A stretch of DNA of 64,000 nucleotides from Arthrobacter sp. Y-9 (GTDB taxonomy: Bacteria; Actinomycetota; Actinomycetes; Actinomycetales; Micrococcaceae): the NCBI RefSeq assembly GCF_029690065.1, contig NZ_CP121463.1, forward strand, positions 620,001 through 684,000. Reading direction: 5' to 3'. Both the position numbers and the translations under genes were made by a program. Positions 43,050 through 51,302 of this stretch are shown here, piece by piece. A model generated the notes under the pieces. The model did not search any database. It was not told the DNA's origin and saw only the letters and a list, made by a program, of their open reading frames with translations. Every line of letters starts with the position of its first letter. The stretch's first letter is position 1.

Positions 43050-44228
43050 ATGCGTGAATCCCTGGACCTCAGCCCCGACTCCCTCGTGGTCGCCGCCGGC
43101 CGCCCGGACCGGGAACGGGACGCACCCGTGAACCCTTCCGTGGTGCTCTCCTCCACGTTCATCGGCACAGGACCGCTCGGCGCCGGGGACCGCGGCTACG
43201 GCCGCTACGCGAATCCCACCTGGGAGGCGTTCGAGGAGGTCCTGGGGCGGCTGGAGGGATCCGCCGAGCCGGCGCTGCTCTTCTCCTCGGGACTGGCCGC
43301 CGTGAGCGCGGCACTGTCCCTCGTGCCGCTCGGCGGGGTCGTGGTGATGCCGGGGCATTCCTACGCGGGCACCGTGCAGATGGCCACCGAACTCGCGGAG
43401 AAGGGGCTTTTCACCCTGCGGCTCGTGGACATCGCCGACACGGGCGCCGTCCTGACGGCTCTGGGCGCCGACGGCCGCACGGCGGACCTGCTCTGGCTCG
43501 AAAGTCCCACGAATCCGATGCTCGGAGTCGCCGACCTGCCCGCACTCATCGCCGCGGGCCGGGATCAGGGGGCGCTCGTGGTGGTGGACAACACCTTCTG
43601 CACGCCGTTGGTCCAGCAGCCCCTGCTCCTGGGGGCGGATCTGGTGCTGCACTCGGTCACCAAGTACCTTGCGGGCCACTCAGACGTGGTGCTCGGCGCG
43701 CTGGTCGCCCGGGAGTCCGGTCTGCGGGACACGCTCCTGCATCACCGCGCGCTCCACGGATCCATCGCCGGCCCCTGGGAGGCCTGGCTCGCGCTGCGGG
43801 GCCTGCGGACCCTCGCTCTCCGGGTCGAGCGCTCACAGGCCAGCGCGCAAGTCCTCGCGGAGCGGCTCGCCGCGCACCCCGCTGTGGACCGTGTCCGGTT
43901 CCCGGGCCTTCCGGGCGACCCCGGCCACGAACGCGCAGCGGCCCAGCTGAAGGGTTTCGGCTCCATCCTGGCCATCGAGGTGGCGGCGTCCGGCGGACGC
44001 AGCGGCGCGGAGAACGCAGACGCTCTCGTGCGGGCCCTGCGCCTCTGGGTGCCGGCCACCTCCCTGGGCGGTGTGGAGTCCCTCATCGAACGACGACGGC
44101 GCCACGTCGCCGAGCCCGCCAGCGTCCCGGACAACCTCGTGCGGCTGAGCGTCGGCATCGAAAGCGCGGAGGACCTCTGGGCGGATCTGTCCCAGGCGCT
44201 CGACGCGCTGCCGGGCCACGGAGGATAG
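43050..44228 (+). CDS. PLP-dependent trans-sulfuration enzyme (Cys/Met metabolism family)
   Basis: 392 residues of the Cys/Met metabolism PLP family (cystathionine gamma-synthase, cystathionine lyase, methionine gamma-lyase group). GRYANPTWEAFEEVLGRLEG is the substrate/phosphate region, LLWLESPTNPMLGVADL and VVVDNTFCTPLVQQPL are conserved, and the PLP lysine lies in HSVTKYLAGHSDVVLG. The subgroup cannot be fixed from sequence alone. ATG 43050 follows TAACGT (43037-43042) by 7 bp with no strong Shine-Dalgarno, so it is probably leaderless; TTGCCG at 43012 may be its -35. Its own stop TAG forms part of the -10 of the next gene. Confidence 0.9.
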   Translation: MRESLDLSPDSLVVAAGRPDRERDAPVNPSVVLSSTFIGTGPLGAGDRGYGRYANPTWEAFEEVLGRLEGSAEPALLFSSGLAAVSAALSLVPLGGVVVMPGHSYAGTVQMATELAEKGLFTLRLVDIADTGAVLTALGADGRTADLLWLESPTNPMLGVADLPALIAAGRDQGALVVVDNTFCTPLVQQPLLLGADLVLHSVTKYLAGHSDVVLGALVARESGLRDTLLHHRALHGSIAGPWEAWLALRGLRTLALRVERSQASAQVLAERLAAHPAVDRVRFPGLPGDPGHERAAAQLKGFGSILAIEVAASGGRSGAENADALVRALRLWVPATSLGGVESLIERRRRHVAEPASVPDNLVRLSVGIESAEDLWADLSQALDALPGHGG

Positions 44229-44237
44229 GCTGGAGCC

Positions 44238-44561
44238 GTGAGCGGACAGTTGTTGATCTCCTATGCCACCATGGCCGTCTACTTCGTGATGAGCCTGGTG
44301 GCCTTCGGGCTGGAGGCCTGGGCCTTCATCGACGCCCTGATCCGGAAGCCCGGGGACTTCGAGGCCGCCATGAAGCGCAGCAAGGGATTCTGGCTCGCCG
44401 TGACCGGGGCGGCCGCCGCGGTCGGCCTGCTGTCCGTCCTCTCCAGGTCGGGTGGCCTGGGCCTGTTCGCGCTCGTCGCCGTGACCGCGTCCTGCGTCTA
44501 CCTCGCCGACGTCCGCCCCGCCATCAAGGATCTCCGCCGCGGAGGCTACAACAGCTGGTGA
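44238..44561 (+). CDS. DUF2516 family membrane protein
   Basis: 107 residues with three membrane helices (about 8-30, 48-65, 70-88) and a short charged end (DVRPAIKDLRRGGYNSW) matching DUF2516, a small actinobacterial membrane protein of unknown function. GTG 44238 lies 6 bp after TAGGCT (44226-44231), which overlaps the stop codon of the preceding gene, so it can be transcribed alone as a leaderless mRNA as well as in an operon. The stop codon is inside a 17-bp tandem repeat. Confidence 0.85.
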   Translation: MSGQLLISYATMAVYFVMSLVAFGLEAWAFIDALIRKPGDFEAAMKRSKGFWLAVTGAAAAVGLLSVLSRSGGLGLFALVAVTASCVYLADVRPAIKDLRRGGYNSW

Positions 44562-44596
44562 GCCCGGCCCGCTGGTGAGCCCGGCCTGACGGGCTC
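44554..44596. repeat. 17-bp tandem repeat over the DUF2516 stop, with hairpin
   Basis: GCTGGTGAGCCCGGCC at 44554-44569 recurs exactly at 44571-44586 (period 17). TGA codons at 44559, 44576 and 44587 fall in three frames. A 7-bp hairpin GAGCCCG / CGGGCTC (44577-44596) overlaps the second copy and may be a weak terminator. Confidence 0.75.
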
Positions 44597-44601
44597 CGGG
44601 C

Positions 44602-44661
44602 TTCACGCCCTGCCCATGACGTCCCAGACTTCACGCCCTGCCCATGACGTCCCAGACCTCA
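44602..44661. repeat. 28-bp tandem repeat abutting the methyltransferase stop
   Basis: Two identical 28-bp copies, 44602-44629 and 44630-44657, plus a partial third that contains the minus-strand TGA stop (44659-44661). With period 28 the three minus-strand TGA codons lie in three different frames. Confidence 0.85.
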
Positions 44662-45492
44662 CGCCCCGGGTGCCACTGCGTCCCACGCGACGGACAGTTC
44701 ACCCAGCCGGAACCGATGGGGCCCGTCGAGAAGGGGCCAGCCCGCTTCCCGCAGTGCCTCACACATCCTCATCCAGCGCTGCCTCTTCCCGAAACTGGCC
44801 AACGGGGCGGCCGCGAGCCATGCCTGATCGGCTGCATTCAGGAAGGTGTGGATGCGTTCGCCCGGGACGTTCCGGTGGATGAGCGCCTTCGGGAGCCGTT
44901 CGGCCGTTTGGGATGGCAGCTCCAGTGAGCCGAAGTGCACCGAAAGATGAAGGCTGAGGGGGCCGTCGCCGTCGAGCGCCACCCAGGAGGCGGTTCTGCC
45001 CAGCTCGTCGCAGGTGCCCTCCACCACGAGCCCGCCCGGGGCCAGACGGGACCGCAGGGTGTCCCAGATGGCCGCGACGTCGCCCTCGTCGTACTGGCGC
45101 AGGACGTTGAAGGCCCGCACCAGCACCGGCGGCTCGTCCACCGGGAGTTCGAAACCGCCCAGGCGGAAGTCCAGACCCGGCCGTGCCTCCTCCAGAGCCC
45201 TGGCCACGCGGCCCGGCTCGATCTCCACCCCGGTGAGCCGGAAGCCGGGATCCACCGTGCGGAGCCGTTCGAACAGCTCGATCGCCGTGCGCGGGCTCGC
45301 CCCGTAGCCGAGGTCGACGGCCAAGGGGGCCTCGGCGCCCCGGAACCGCCAGGCCTGCGTGCCGGTGATCCATCGGTCGACGCGGCGCATCCGGTTGGGA
45401 TTGGTGGTCCCGCGGGTGACATTGCCCAGGGGTCTCCCGGTCCTGCCCGCGGCGCGGCCGGGGGCGCGGAGACGTTCGGATTTCTGGACCAC
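44659..45492 (-). CDS. Class I SAM-dependent methyltransferase, unknown target
   Basis: 277 residues from GTG 45492. An Arg/Gly-rich N-terminus containing NVTRGTTNPNRMRRVDRWI is followed by a Rossmann-like SAM site (PLAVDLGYGASPRTAIELF, with an acidic strand end in LTGVEIEPGRV) and FNVLRQYDEGDVAAIWDTL, a methyltransferase-like core. The target molecule is not evident. TACCAT lies exactly 6 bp before GTG 45492, supporting a leaderless start; the frame is open 15 codons further, to a TTG. It is divergent from gpmA, 82 bp apart. Confidence 0.8.
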   Translation of the reverse strand: MVQKSERLRAPGRAAGRTGRPLGNVTRGTTNPNRMRRVDRWITGTQAWRFRGAEAPLAVDLGYGASPRTAIELFERLRTVDPGFRLTGVEIEPGRVARALEEARPGLDFRLGGFELPVDEPPVLVRAFNVLRQYDEGDVAAIWDTLRSRLAPGGLVVEGTCDELGRTASWVALDGDGPLSLHLSVHFGSLELPSQTAERLPKALIHRNVPGERIHTFLNAADQAWLAAAPLASFGKRQRWMRMCEALREAGWPLLDGPHRFRLGELSVAWDAVAPGA

Positions 45493-45574
45493 CGTCCCAT
45501 GGTAGGCGTGGTCACGGACGGTGACGTTAAGACGCAAACGACCGGGGGCCTCCGCGGCTGGCTAGGATTGAACC

Positions 45575-46321
45575 ATGACGTACACCTTGATCCTGCTGCG
45601 CCATGGTCACAGCGAATGGAATGCCAAGAACCTCTTCACCGGTTGGGTGGATGTGGACCTCAACGATCAGGGCCGTGCCGAGGCCGCCCGCAGCGGTGAG
45701 CTGCTCGTGGAGAACAACATCCTGCCGGACGTCCTCTACACCTCCCGCCTCAAGCGCGCGATCAACACGGCGAACATCGCTCTGGCCGAGGCCGACCGCG
45801 GCTGGATCGACGTCAAGCGCGACTGGCGCCTGAACGAGCGCCACTACGGCGCCCTGCAGGGCAAGGACAAGGCCCAGACCCTCGCCGAGTTCGGTGAGGA
45901 GCAGTTCATGGAGTGGCGCCGCAGCTACGACACCCCGCCGCCGCCCCTGGCCGATGACTCCGAGTTCTCCCAGGTGGGCGATCCCCGGTACGCCGATCTC
46001 GGCGACGCCGTGCCCCGCACCGAGTGCCTCAAGGACGTCCTGGTCCGTCTGCTGCCGTACTGGGAGTCTGACATCAAGGCGGACCTCAAGGCCGGCAAGA
46101 CCGTCCTGGTCACGGCCCACGGCAACTCACTGCGTGCGCTCGTGAAGCACCTCGACGGCATCTCGGATGACGACATCGCAGGCCTGAACATCCCCACGGG
46201 CATCCCGCTCGTCTACGAACTGGACGAGAACTTCGCCCCCCTCACCCCGGGCGGCCGCTACCTGGATCCCGAGGCCGCCGCGGCTTCGATCCAGGCCGTC
46301 GCCAATCAGGGCAAAAAGTAA
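45575..46321 (+). CDS. gpmA: 2,3-bisphosphoglycerate-dependent phosphoglycerate mutase
   Basis: 248 residues. It interconverts 3- and 2-phosphoglycerate in glycolysis. The phosphohistidine motif LRHGHSEWN (His10), the acid residue in [15 protein letters not shown] and the second His in [15 protein letters not shown] are present, with the long C-terminal tail of the dPGM class. ATG 45575 is 6 bp after TAGGAT (45563-45568) with no Shine-Dalgarno, a leaderless start. It lies between a methyltransferase (divergent) and phoU (convergent), the usual place in Arthrobacter-type genomes. Confidence 0.96.
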   Translation: MTYTLILLRHGHSEWNAKNLFTGWVDVDLNDQGRAEAARSGELLVENNILPDVLYTSRLKRAINTANIALAEADRGWIDVKRDWRLNERHYGALQGKDKAQTLAEFGEEQFMEWRRSYDTPPPPLADDSEFSQVGDPRYADLGDAVPRTECLKDVLVRLLPYWESDIKADLKAGKTVLVTAHGNSLRALVKHLDGISDDDIAGLNIPTGIPLVYELDENFAPLTPGGRYLDPEAAAASIQAVANQGKK

Positions 46322-46327
46322 GGCTTC

Positions 46328-46390
46328 GTCAGGGATCCGCCGGCTGCTCGGTCGTTCCTCCCTTGAACGCAGCCCGGTCGGATCCCTGAC
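46328..46390. repeat. Imperfect long inverted repeat after gpmA
   Basis: Outer arms GTCAGGGATCC (46328-46338) and GGATCCCTGAC (46380-46390) are perfect; inner GCTGC / GCAGC pairing extends it. It begins 6 bp after the gpmA stop. Confidence 0.65.
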
Positions 46391-46397
46391 TACGCAC

Positions 46398-46446
46398 AGA
46401 ACGACGGCGGGGTGGTCACCCAGGTGACCACCCCGCCGTCGTTCTG
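46398..46446. terminator. Bidirectional terminator gpmA/phoU
   Basis: Perfect 23-bp stem (arms 46398-46420 and 46423-46445) closing on only two bases; the middle is GGCGGGGTGGTCACC / GGTGACCACCCCGCC. It lies between convergent gpmA and phoU. Confidence 0.85.
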
Positions 46447-46458
46447 TCTGGATCAGTG

Positions 46459-47121
46459 TCAGGCGCCGCCGATCTCCTCCGGCTGCCACTCGCCGTTGAC
46501 GAGGTAGCTGACCTTGCGGGCGACGGAGACGCCATGGTCGGCGAAGCGCTCGAAGTAGCGGCTGGCCAGGGCGACGTCCACCGAGGTGGAGGCGTTGCCG
46601 GTCCAGTCGGCGGCGGCGACGGCCTGGAAGACGCCGGCGTGCAGTTCGTCCACCTCGAGGTTGAGGCGGACGATCTGGCGGGCGACGTTCAGGTCGTGGG
46701 TCTCGAGGAGTTCGGCCACCTTGTTCGCGATCTGGATGTCCAGCTCGGCGAAGGTCCGGAAGGTGGTCTGCAGGGACTCCGGGATGACCTGCGCGGGGTA
46801 CCGGAGACGCGTGAGCTGGGCGATGTGGCGGGCGAGGTCGCCCATGCGCTCGAGGGAGGCGCTCATGCGCAGGGAGCTGACGATCATGCGCAAGTCGCTC
46901 GCGACGGGGCCCTGGAGGGCCAGGATGTCGATGGCCTTCTCGTCGAGGGCGTTCTGCAGGAAGTCGATGCGGGCGTCCGCGGCGATCACGTCCTGGGCGA
47001 GGTCCACATCAGCGGTTTCGAAGGCCTGCGTGGCGTTCTGGATGGCGATCGCCACCAACTTGGAGATTTCAACGAGCTCATCGCCCACCTGGGCGAGCTC
47101 ATCCTGGAAAGCCTTGCGCAC
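46459..47121 (-). CDS. phoU: Phosphate signalling regulator PhoU
   Basis: 220 residues made of two three-helix PhoU bundles (about 5-105 and 115-210), each with a metal-binding E/DxxxD-type stretch (ERMGDLARHIAQL and ERFADHGVSVARKV). PhoU links the Pst phosphate transporter to the SenX3-type kinase and keeps the system off when phosphate is ample. GTG 47121 has AAAGGA upstream. It is divergent from senX3-regX3, its usual partner; pst genes are not in the window. Confidence 0.96.
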   Translation of the reverse strand: MRKAFQDELAQVGDELVEISKLVAIAIQNATQAFETADVDLAQDVIAADARIDFLQNALDEKAIDILALQGPVASDLRMIVSSLRMSASLERMGDLARHIAQLTRLRYPAQVIPESLQTTFRTFAELDIQIANKVAELLETHDLNVARQIVRLNLEVDELHAGVFQAVAAADWTGNASTSVDVALASRYFERFADHGVSVARKVSYLVNGEWQPEEIGGA

Positions 47122-47221
47122 TGACGGCGTCCTTTCGTATGGCTGCGTGCCGCAGTGACGCCCCGTCCGGGGAGCGCCCCCAACACGCTGGTGGTCCAGC
47201 TACTTACAGTGTCAGCAGGCC

Positions 47222-47249
47222 GTGAATAGTGCACGTCCTGAAAGTGAAC
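47222..47249. promoter_or_regulatory. Candidate PHO box between phoU and senX3
   Basis: On the minus strand, GTTCAC (47244-47249) and ATTCAC (47222-47227) are 22 bp apart, two 11-bp periods, with a degenerate middle unit GGACGT. This resembles the direct-repeat GTTCA-N6 pattern bound by RegX3/PhoP-type regulators. Match is partial. Confidence 0.35.
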
Positions 47250-47320
47250 GTTAGTTGAACCGGCCTGGTCCTCCCCGCAATCTGGCCGGATGCCGTCATA
47301 CCGGACCGTAAGCTGGGGAT

Positions 47321-48559
47321 GTGGATCCTCTGCTCATCGGCGTCGTCGCGGGCCTTGTCGGCTTGTGCCTCGGTGTCTTCGGCGTCCTCGCGTTCCGTGC
47401 GAGTGAACATCAGCGCACCCTGGTGGATGACGAGCTGGACGAGGCTCAGCTTCCCGAAGGCGCCGCCGAAGTCCTGAGCGTCCTGGGCCGGGCCTTCGTG
47501 ATCGTGGACGACATCGACGGCGTGGTCCGCGCCAGCCCGGCGGCCTACGCCTACGGCCTGGTGCGCGGTCACACCGTGGTGCACCATCAGCTGCTGGAGA
47601 TGACCGCCAAGGTGCGGCGCGACGGCGTCGTCCTGGAAGGCGAATTCGAGCTGCCTCGCGGCCCGCTCGGCGCCGGCTCCATCATCGTGCAGGTGCGCGC
47701 CGCCGTCCTCGGGGACGAGTATGTGCTGCTGCTCGCCGATGACCGCACGGAGATCACGCGCACCGAGGAGATCCGCAACGACTTCGTCGCGAATGTCTCC
47801 CACGAGCTGAAGACCCCGGTGGGCGCCATCTCGCTGCTCGCCGAGGCGCTCGAGGACTCCTCGGATGACGAGGTGGCCGTGCGCCGGTTCGCCAAGCGCA
47901 TGCACAAGGAGGCGTCGCGGCTCGCTGACCTGGTGCAGGACATCATCGAACTGTCCCGGCTGCAGGGGGCGAACATCGCGCTGCAGGGCACCGTGGTGGA
48001 CATCAACCACGTGATCGCCGACGCCGTGGACCGGTCCAAACTTCCCGCGGAGAGCAAGAACATCACGCTCGTGGTCGGCAGCGCGGGCACGGACGCCCGC
48101 GTCTTCGGAGATCCGGACCTGCTGACCACGGCTTTCCGCAATCTCATCGACAACGCCATCCGGTACTCGCCGGAGAACACCCGGGTGGGCATCGGCATCC
48201 GCTCCCGGGAAGGCCTCATCGCGGTCTCGGTCACCGATCAGGGCGATGGCATCTCCCCGGAGGACCAGGAACGCGTCTTCGAACGGTTCTACCGGGTGGA
48301 CGCCGCCCGTTCCCGCGCCACCGGCGGCACGGGGCTGGGGCTCAGCATCGTCAAGCACGTCGTGTCCAATCACGGTGGAGAAGTGTCCGTCTGGTCCCAG
48401 CCGGGCCAGGGATCCACGTTCACCGTCCGCCTTCCCGAGATGGAGGGCCGTGAGTCCTCGGACGACGCGGGAAGTCCGGAAGAAGCCCCTGAGGCCGGGA
48501 GGACCGGCCACCGCAATGCTCATCAAAGCAGCGCTCATCACGAAGGAGTCCAGGCGTGA
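47321..48559 (+). CDS. senX3: Phosphate-responsive sensor histidine kinase SenX3
   Basis: 412 residues. One N-terminal membrane helix (about 4-26), a PAS-like sensor domain (about 55-140), a dimerisation/phosphoacceptor helix with NVSHELKTPVGAI (His161) and the ATPase domain with DNAIRYSPENTRV, VTDQGDGI and GGTGLGLSIVKHVV. It phosphorylates RegX3 when phosphate is limiting. GTG 47321 is 6 bp after TAAGCT (47309-47314), a leaderless start. Its stop overlaps the regX3 start (GTGA), coupling the two. The C-terminal about 40 residues (after LPEMEGRE) are a low-complexity Glu/His-rich tail. Confidence 0.95.
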   Translation: MDPLLIGVVAGLVGLCLGVFGVLAFRASEHQRTLVDDELDEAQLPEGAAEVLSVLGRAFVIVDDIDGVVRASPAAYAYGLVRGHTVVHHQLLEMTAKVRRDGVVLEGEFELPRGPLGAGSIIVQVRAAVLGDEYVLLLADDRTEITRTEEIRNDFVANVSHELKTPVGAISLLAEALEDSSDDEVAVRRFAKRMHKEASRLADLVQDIIELSRLQGANIALQGTVVDINHVIADAVDRSKLPAESKNITLVVGSAGTDARVFGDPDLLTTAFRNLIDNAIRYSPENTRVGIGIRSREGLIAVSVTDQGDGISPEDQERVFERFYRVDAARSRATGGTGLGLSIVKHVVSNHGGEVSVWSQPGQGSTFTVRLPEMEGRESSDDAGSPEEAPEAGRTGHRNAHQSSAHHEGVQA

Positions 48560-49236
48560 GCCGCATTCTGATTGTGGAGGACGAAGAGTCCTTCAGCGAC
48601 CCGTTGTCCTACCTGCTCGGCAAGGAGGGCTTCGAGGTGGAGGTCGTGGACAACGGCCTCGATGCCATCACCGAATTCGACCGGAATGGCGCGGATCTGG
48701 TGCTGCTGGATCTTCAGCTGCCCGGCCAGTCCGGCACCGAGGTGTGCCGGCAGCTCCGCCAGCGCTCCTCCGTCCCGGTCATCATGCTGACGGCCAAGGA
48801 TTCCGAGATCGACAAGGTGGTGGGCCTGGAGCTGGGCGCGGACGACTACGTCACCAAGCCCTACTCCTCCCGTGAGCTGGTGGCCCGTGTGCGGGCCGTG
48901 CTGCGCCGTCAGGGCGAGCCGGAGGAGCTCATCACCACCACGGTCCAGGCGGGTCCGGTGCGCATGGACATCGAACGGCACGTGGTCAGTGTCGGCGGTG
49001 AGCAGGTATCCCTGCCGCTCAAGGAATTCGAGCTTCTGGAGATGCTCCTGAGGAATTCCGGCCGTGTGCTGACCCGTGGCCAGCTGATCGACCGGGTGTG
49101 GGGCTCCGACTACGTGGGCGACACCAAGACCCTCGACGTGCACGTCAAGCGTCTGCGCAGCAAGATCGAACCGGACCCCTCCGCCCCCCGGTACCTGGTG
49201 ACCGTCCGCGGGCTGGGCTACAAGTTCGAGCCGTGA
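48556..49236 (+). CDS. regX3: Response regulator RegX3 (OmpR family)
   Basis: 226 residues. Receiver domain with the acidic pocket VEDEES, phosphoacceptor Asp52 in VLLDLQLPG, Thr in MLTAKDSE and Lys in DDYVTKPYSSRELVAR. The OmpR-type winged helix follows (residues about 130-225: LPLKEFELLEMLLRN, RGQLIDRVWGSDY, TKTLDVHVKRLRSKIE). It activates phosphate-starvation genes. The GTG start overlaps the senX3 stop by 4 bases. A 21-bp hairpin closes the operon. Confidence 0.97.
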   Translation: MSRILIVEDEESFSDPLSYLLGKEGFEVEVVDNGLDAITEFDRNGADLVLLDLQLPGQSGTEVCRQLRQRSSVPVIMLTAKDSEIDKVVGLELGADDYVTKPYSSRELVARVRAVLRRQGEPEELITTTVQAGPVRMDIERHVVSVGGEQVSLPLKEFELLEMLLRNSGRVLTRGQLIDRVWGSDYVGDTKTLDVHVKRLRSKIEPDPSAPRYLVTVRGLGYKFEP

Positions 49237-49288
49237 GCACGGGGCTTCGGATCACCGGGCCACGGTGATCCTGGGGCGGGAGACGCGA

Positions 49289-49333
49289 CAACGCTGAAGG
49301 AGCGGACCCTCAGGGTCCGCTCCTTCAGCGTTG
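49289..49333. terminator. senX3-regX3 terminator (bidirectional)
   Basis: Perfect 21-bp stem (CAACGCTGAAGGAGCGGACC... with its complement) and TCA loop, 52 bp after regX3; it also faces the convergent small membrane gene. Confidence 0.85.
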
Positions 49334-49363
49334 GTGGTGCCTGACGTGCTCCGGTGGGCCGCC

Positions 49364-49636
49364 TCAGCGGCCGCGCCGCTGCGAGCTCCAGTAGAGGGGC
49401 CCGCCCAGGGCGACGGCCAGGAAGGCCACCGTCAGAACGAGCTCCGCGAGAAGCAGCATGAAGACGGCGGTGACGCCGAGATTCAGAGCCACTCCGCCGA
49501 GCGCTCCGAGGCCGACCATGAGGGCGGCCAGGATGGCCAGCACCAGGAGGTAGGCGCCGAAGAAGCGGCCGGGGGTGTCGAGGCGTGCCAGCTGGCGGCT
49601 GATGGACCGCGGCTGGACCAGGTTCAAAATGGTCAT
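49364..49636 (-). CDS. Small membrane protein, unknown function
   Basis: 90 residues. Basic N-terminus (QPRSISRQLARLDTPGRFFG), then two long hydrophobic stretches (about 27-50 and 53-80) and a basic end (SSQRRGR). ATG 49636 has GAGGA 9 bp upstream, a good start. No family recognised. It stands alone between the regX3 terminator and the lipoprotein gene; the spacer 49637-49769 holds nothing clear. Confidence 0.7.
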   Translation of the reverse strand: MTILNLVQPRSISRQLARLDTPGRFFGAYLLVLAILAALMVGLGALGGVALNLGVTAVFMLLLAELVLTVAFLAVALGGPLYWSSQRRGR

Positions 49637-49769
49637 AGTCGTCCTCTGACAGAAAATTCCAGGGAAGGGGCGGCTCGAGCCGCATCTCCATTCTTCCGCA
49701 CCGCCAGTGCGGTCTTCCCCTGTTCGACGGCCGACGCGGCTGTGTGATTGCTCACAGGCTGTCCCGGGA

Positions 49770-49833
49770 ACGACGACGGCGCGGTCCCCGGAGCGATGAG
49801 CATGTCACCGCGGCGGGGCCGCGCCGTCGTCGT
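49770..49833 (-). terminator. Terminator of the lipoprotein gene
   Basis: About 20-bp arms with a single bulged base (ACGACGACGGCGCGG(T)CCCCG / CGGGGCCGCGCCGTCGTCGT), loop of 23 nt, 25 bp after the lipoprotein stop on the minus strand. Confidence 0.65.
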
Positions 49834-49857
49834 GCGGGCCGGGAGTCCGGCTGGAGG

Positions 49858-50433
49858 TCAGTGTCCGCCCTCGGTGGTGGCGGTGCTCTCCGGAGTGGCG
49901 GAGGTGGTGGGCTCGTCCGTGGTGGAGGCGCCCGGGGTGGCCTTCGGAGTCGGCAGGTACTGCTTGTACTCCTTGATGGTGCCGTCCAGGACGGGGACCT
50001 TCACGTCGTCGGTCTTGCCCGCGCCGGAGAAGGTCAGGCTCACGAGGGAGCCGGGAGCGCCGCCCGTGGTGCTGAGGATCGCGGCGTCGCTCTTCTCGTT
50101 GAGGGAGACTTCGTCGTTCGCCTTGACGCGGACCTGGGTCTGAGAGCCCTCGGCGCCGTTCACCGTGACCGTGACGTCCTGCTTGCTGCCGTTGAAGATG
50201 CTGCCGAGCAGGCGGCCCGGGTTCTTCTCGCCGTCGCTGACGATCATGGCGTTGCGGACCTTGATGTCGCCGAACTGGGCGTTGACGCCGTCCGATGCCG
50301 CGTACTGGTGGGTGGTCTGCTGGGCCGAGGTGGCGGAGCAGGCGGTGGTGGCTGCGAGGAGTCCGAGGCCCAACGCTGCGGCGGCCAGGGCGCGCTTGCC
50401 GGGCTTGACGGTCTGGGGGGCAGTGGAACGCAC
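49858..50433 (-). CDS. Putative exported lipoprotein
   Basis: 191 residues from GTG 50433 (AAGGAG 9 bp upstream). The N-terminus has Lys/Arg, then a hydrophobic core ending LLAATTAC, a lipobox-like site with the cysteine at about residue 27. The mature part (FGDIKVRNAMIVSDGEKNPGRLLGSIFNGSKQDVTVTVNG ...) resembles the actinobacterial LpqE-like group with a beta-rich fold. The end is a Pro/Thr/Ser/Glu-rich tail (KATPGASTTDEPTTSATPES). It acts at the outer membrane surface; function unknown. Divergent from carD. Confidence 0.8.
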   Translation of the reverse strand: MRSTAPQTVKPGKRALAAAALGLGLLAATTACSATSAQQTTHQYAASDGVNAQFGDIKVRNAMIVSDGEKNPGRLLGSIFNGSKQDVTVTVNGAEGSQTQVRVKANDEVSLNEKSDAAILSTTGGAPGSLVSLTFSGAGKTDDVKVPVLDGTIKEYKQYLPTPKATPGASTTDEPTTSATPESTATTEGGH

Positions 50434-50656
50434 TTTACGTAACTCCTTGCACGAGTGAATGAGAGCTCTTTGCTGACAGTTTATCGGCAAATGAGCGCCG
50501 GCCGGGTTCATCGGGGTCCGGGCCCTGTTACAGGGTGACCTGGATGCACCTTTTTGCCGGTCCGTCAAGTCACGTGACGAACCTGTGAGTGGGCCTGGAT
50601 CCTTGATATTTCAAGGAAGAGGGGCATCCGGCCCGGGAAGTTGCCGCGCTCACACG

Positions 50657-50665
50657 TGGTAAACT
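50657..50665 (+). promoter_or_regulatory. Extended -10 promoter of carD
   Basis: TGG-TAAACT, an extended -10 (TGN-TANNNT), ends 26 bp before the carD ATG. No good -35 is seen at 16-18 bp, as is common for extended -10 promoters. Confidence 0.5.
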
Positions 50666-50691
50666 GGAAGCCGGGAAAGGGGATAATCCAC

Positions 50692-51189
50692 ATGGTTTTT
50701 GAAGTCGGCGAGACGGTTGTTTACCCTCACCACGGCGCAGCGAAGATCGAAGAGATCAAGATGCGCACCATCAAGGGCGTTGAGAAGATGTACCTCAAGC
50801 TCCGCGTAGCCCAGGGCGACCTCACCATTGAGGTTCCCGCCGAGAACGTCGATCTGGTGGGCGTTCGGGATGTCGTGGGCAAGGAAGGCCTGGAGCACGT
50901 CTTCGACGTACTCCGCGCCGAGTTCACCGAAGAACCCACCAACTGGTCCCGCCGTTACAAGGCGAATCTGGAGAAGCTGGCTTCCGGTGACGTGATCAAG
51001 GTCGCCGAGGTCGTGCGTGATCTCTGGCGTCGTGACCAGGACCGCGGCCTGTCCGCGGGGGAGAAGCGGATGCTGTCGAAGGCGCGTCAGATCCTCATCT
51101 CCGAGCTGGCCCTGGCGGAGAAGACGGATGAGGAGCACGCTGCGAACGTTCTGGACGAGGTTCTCGCCTCGGACGTGAAGGCTTCCTAG
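50692..51189 (+). CDS. carD: CarD-family RNA polymerase-binding transcription regulator
   Basis: 165 residues. The N-terminal RNAP-interaction domain is [20 protein letters not shown] ... [29 protein letters not shown]. The C-terminal helical DNA-binding domain contains [44 protein letters not shown]. CarD stabilises the open promoter complex, especially at rRNA promoters, and is essential in mycobacteria. ATG 50692 has AAAGGGG upstream. This gene is less GC-biased at its start than its neighbours. A 20-bp hairpin terminator follows. Confidence 0.97.
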   Translation: MVFEVGETVVYPHHGAAKIEEIKMRTIKGVEKMYLKLRVAQGDLTIEVPAENVDLVGVRDVVGKEGLEHVFDVLRAEFTEEPTNWSRRYKANLEKLASGDVIKVAEVVRDLWRRDQDRGLSAGEKRMLSKARQILISELALAEKTDEEHAANVLDEVLASDVKAS

Positions 51190-51224
51190 CACTCCTTGCT
51201 ACGGTCTTCCGAAAGACCCCTTGT

Positions 51225-51272
51225 GTGAAAGGCCCGTCCGGTGCATCGGCACCGGACGGGCCTTTCACTGTT
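51225..51272. terminator. carD terminator (bidirectional)
   Basis: Perfect 20-bp stem GTGAAAGGCCCGTCCGGTGC / GCACCGGACGGGCCTTTCAC with loop ATCG and a short TGTTCT tail; convergent with the VOC gene. Confidence 0.88.
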
Positions 51273-51302
51273 CTGGCCCCTCTTTTCGGTCCAGCCCGAC
51301 GT

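Noticed and set aside
44554-44661. Short CRISPR-like array
   Set aside because: Units are contiguous tandem copies (17 and 28 bp) without spacers, and no cas genes are present.
51190-51224. Possible small RNA after carD
   Set aside because: Only the carD terminator hairpin is evident; no independent promoter seen.
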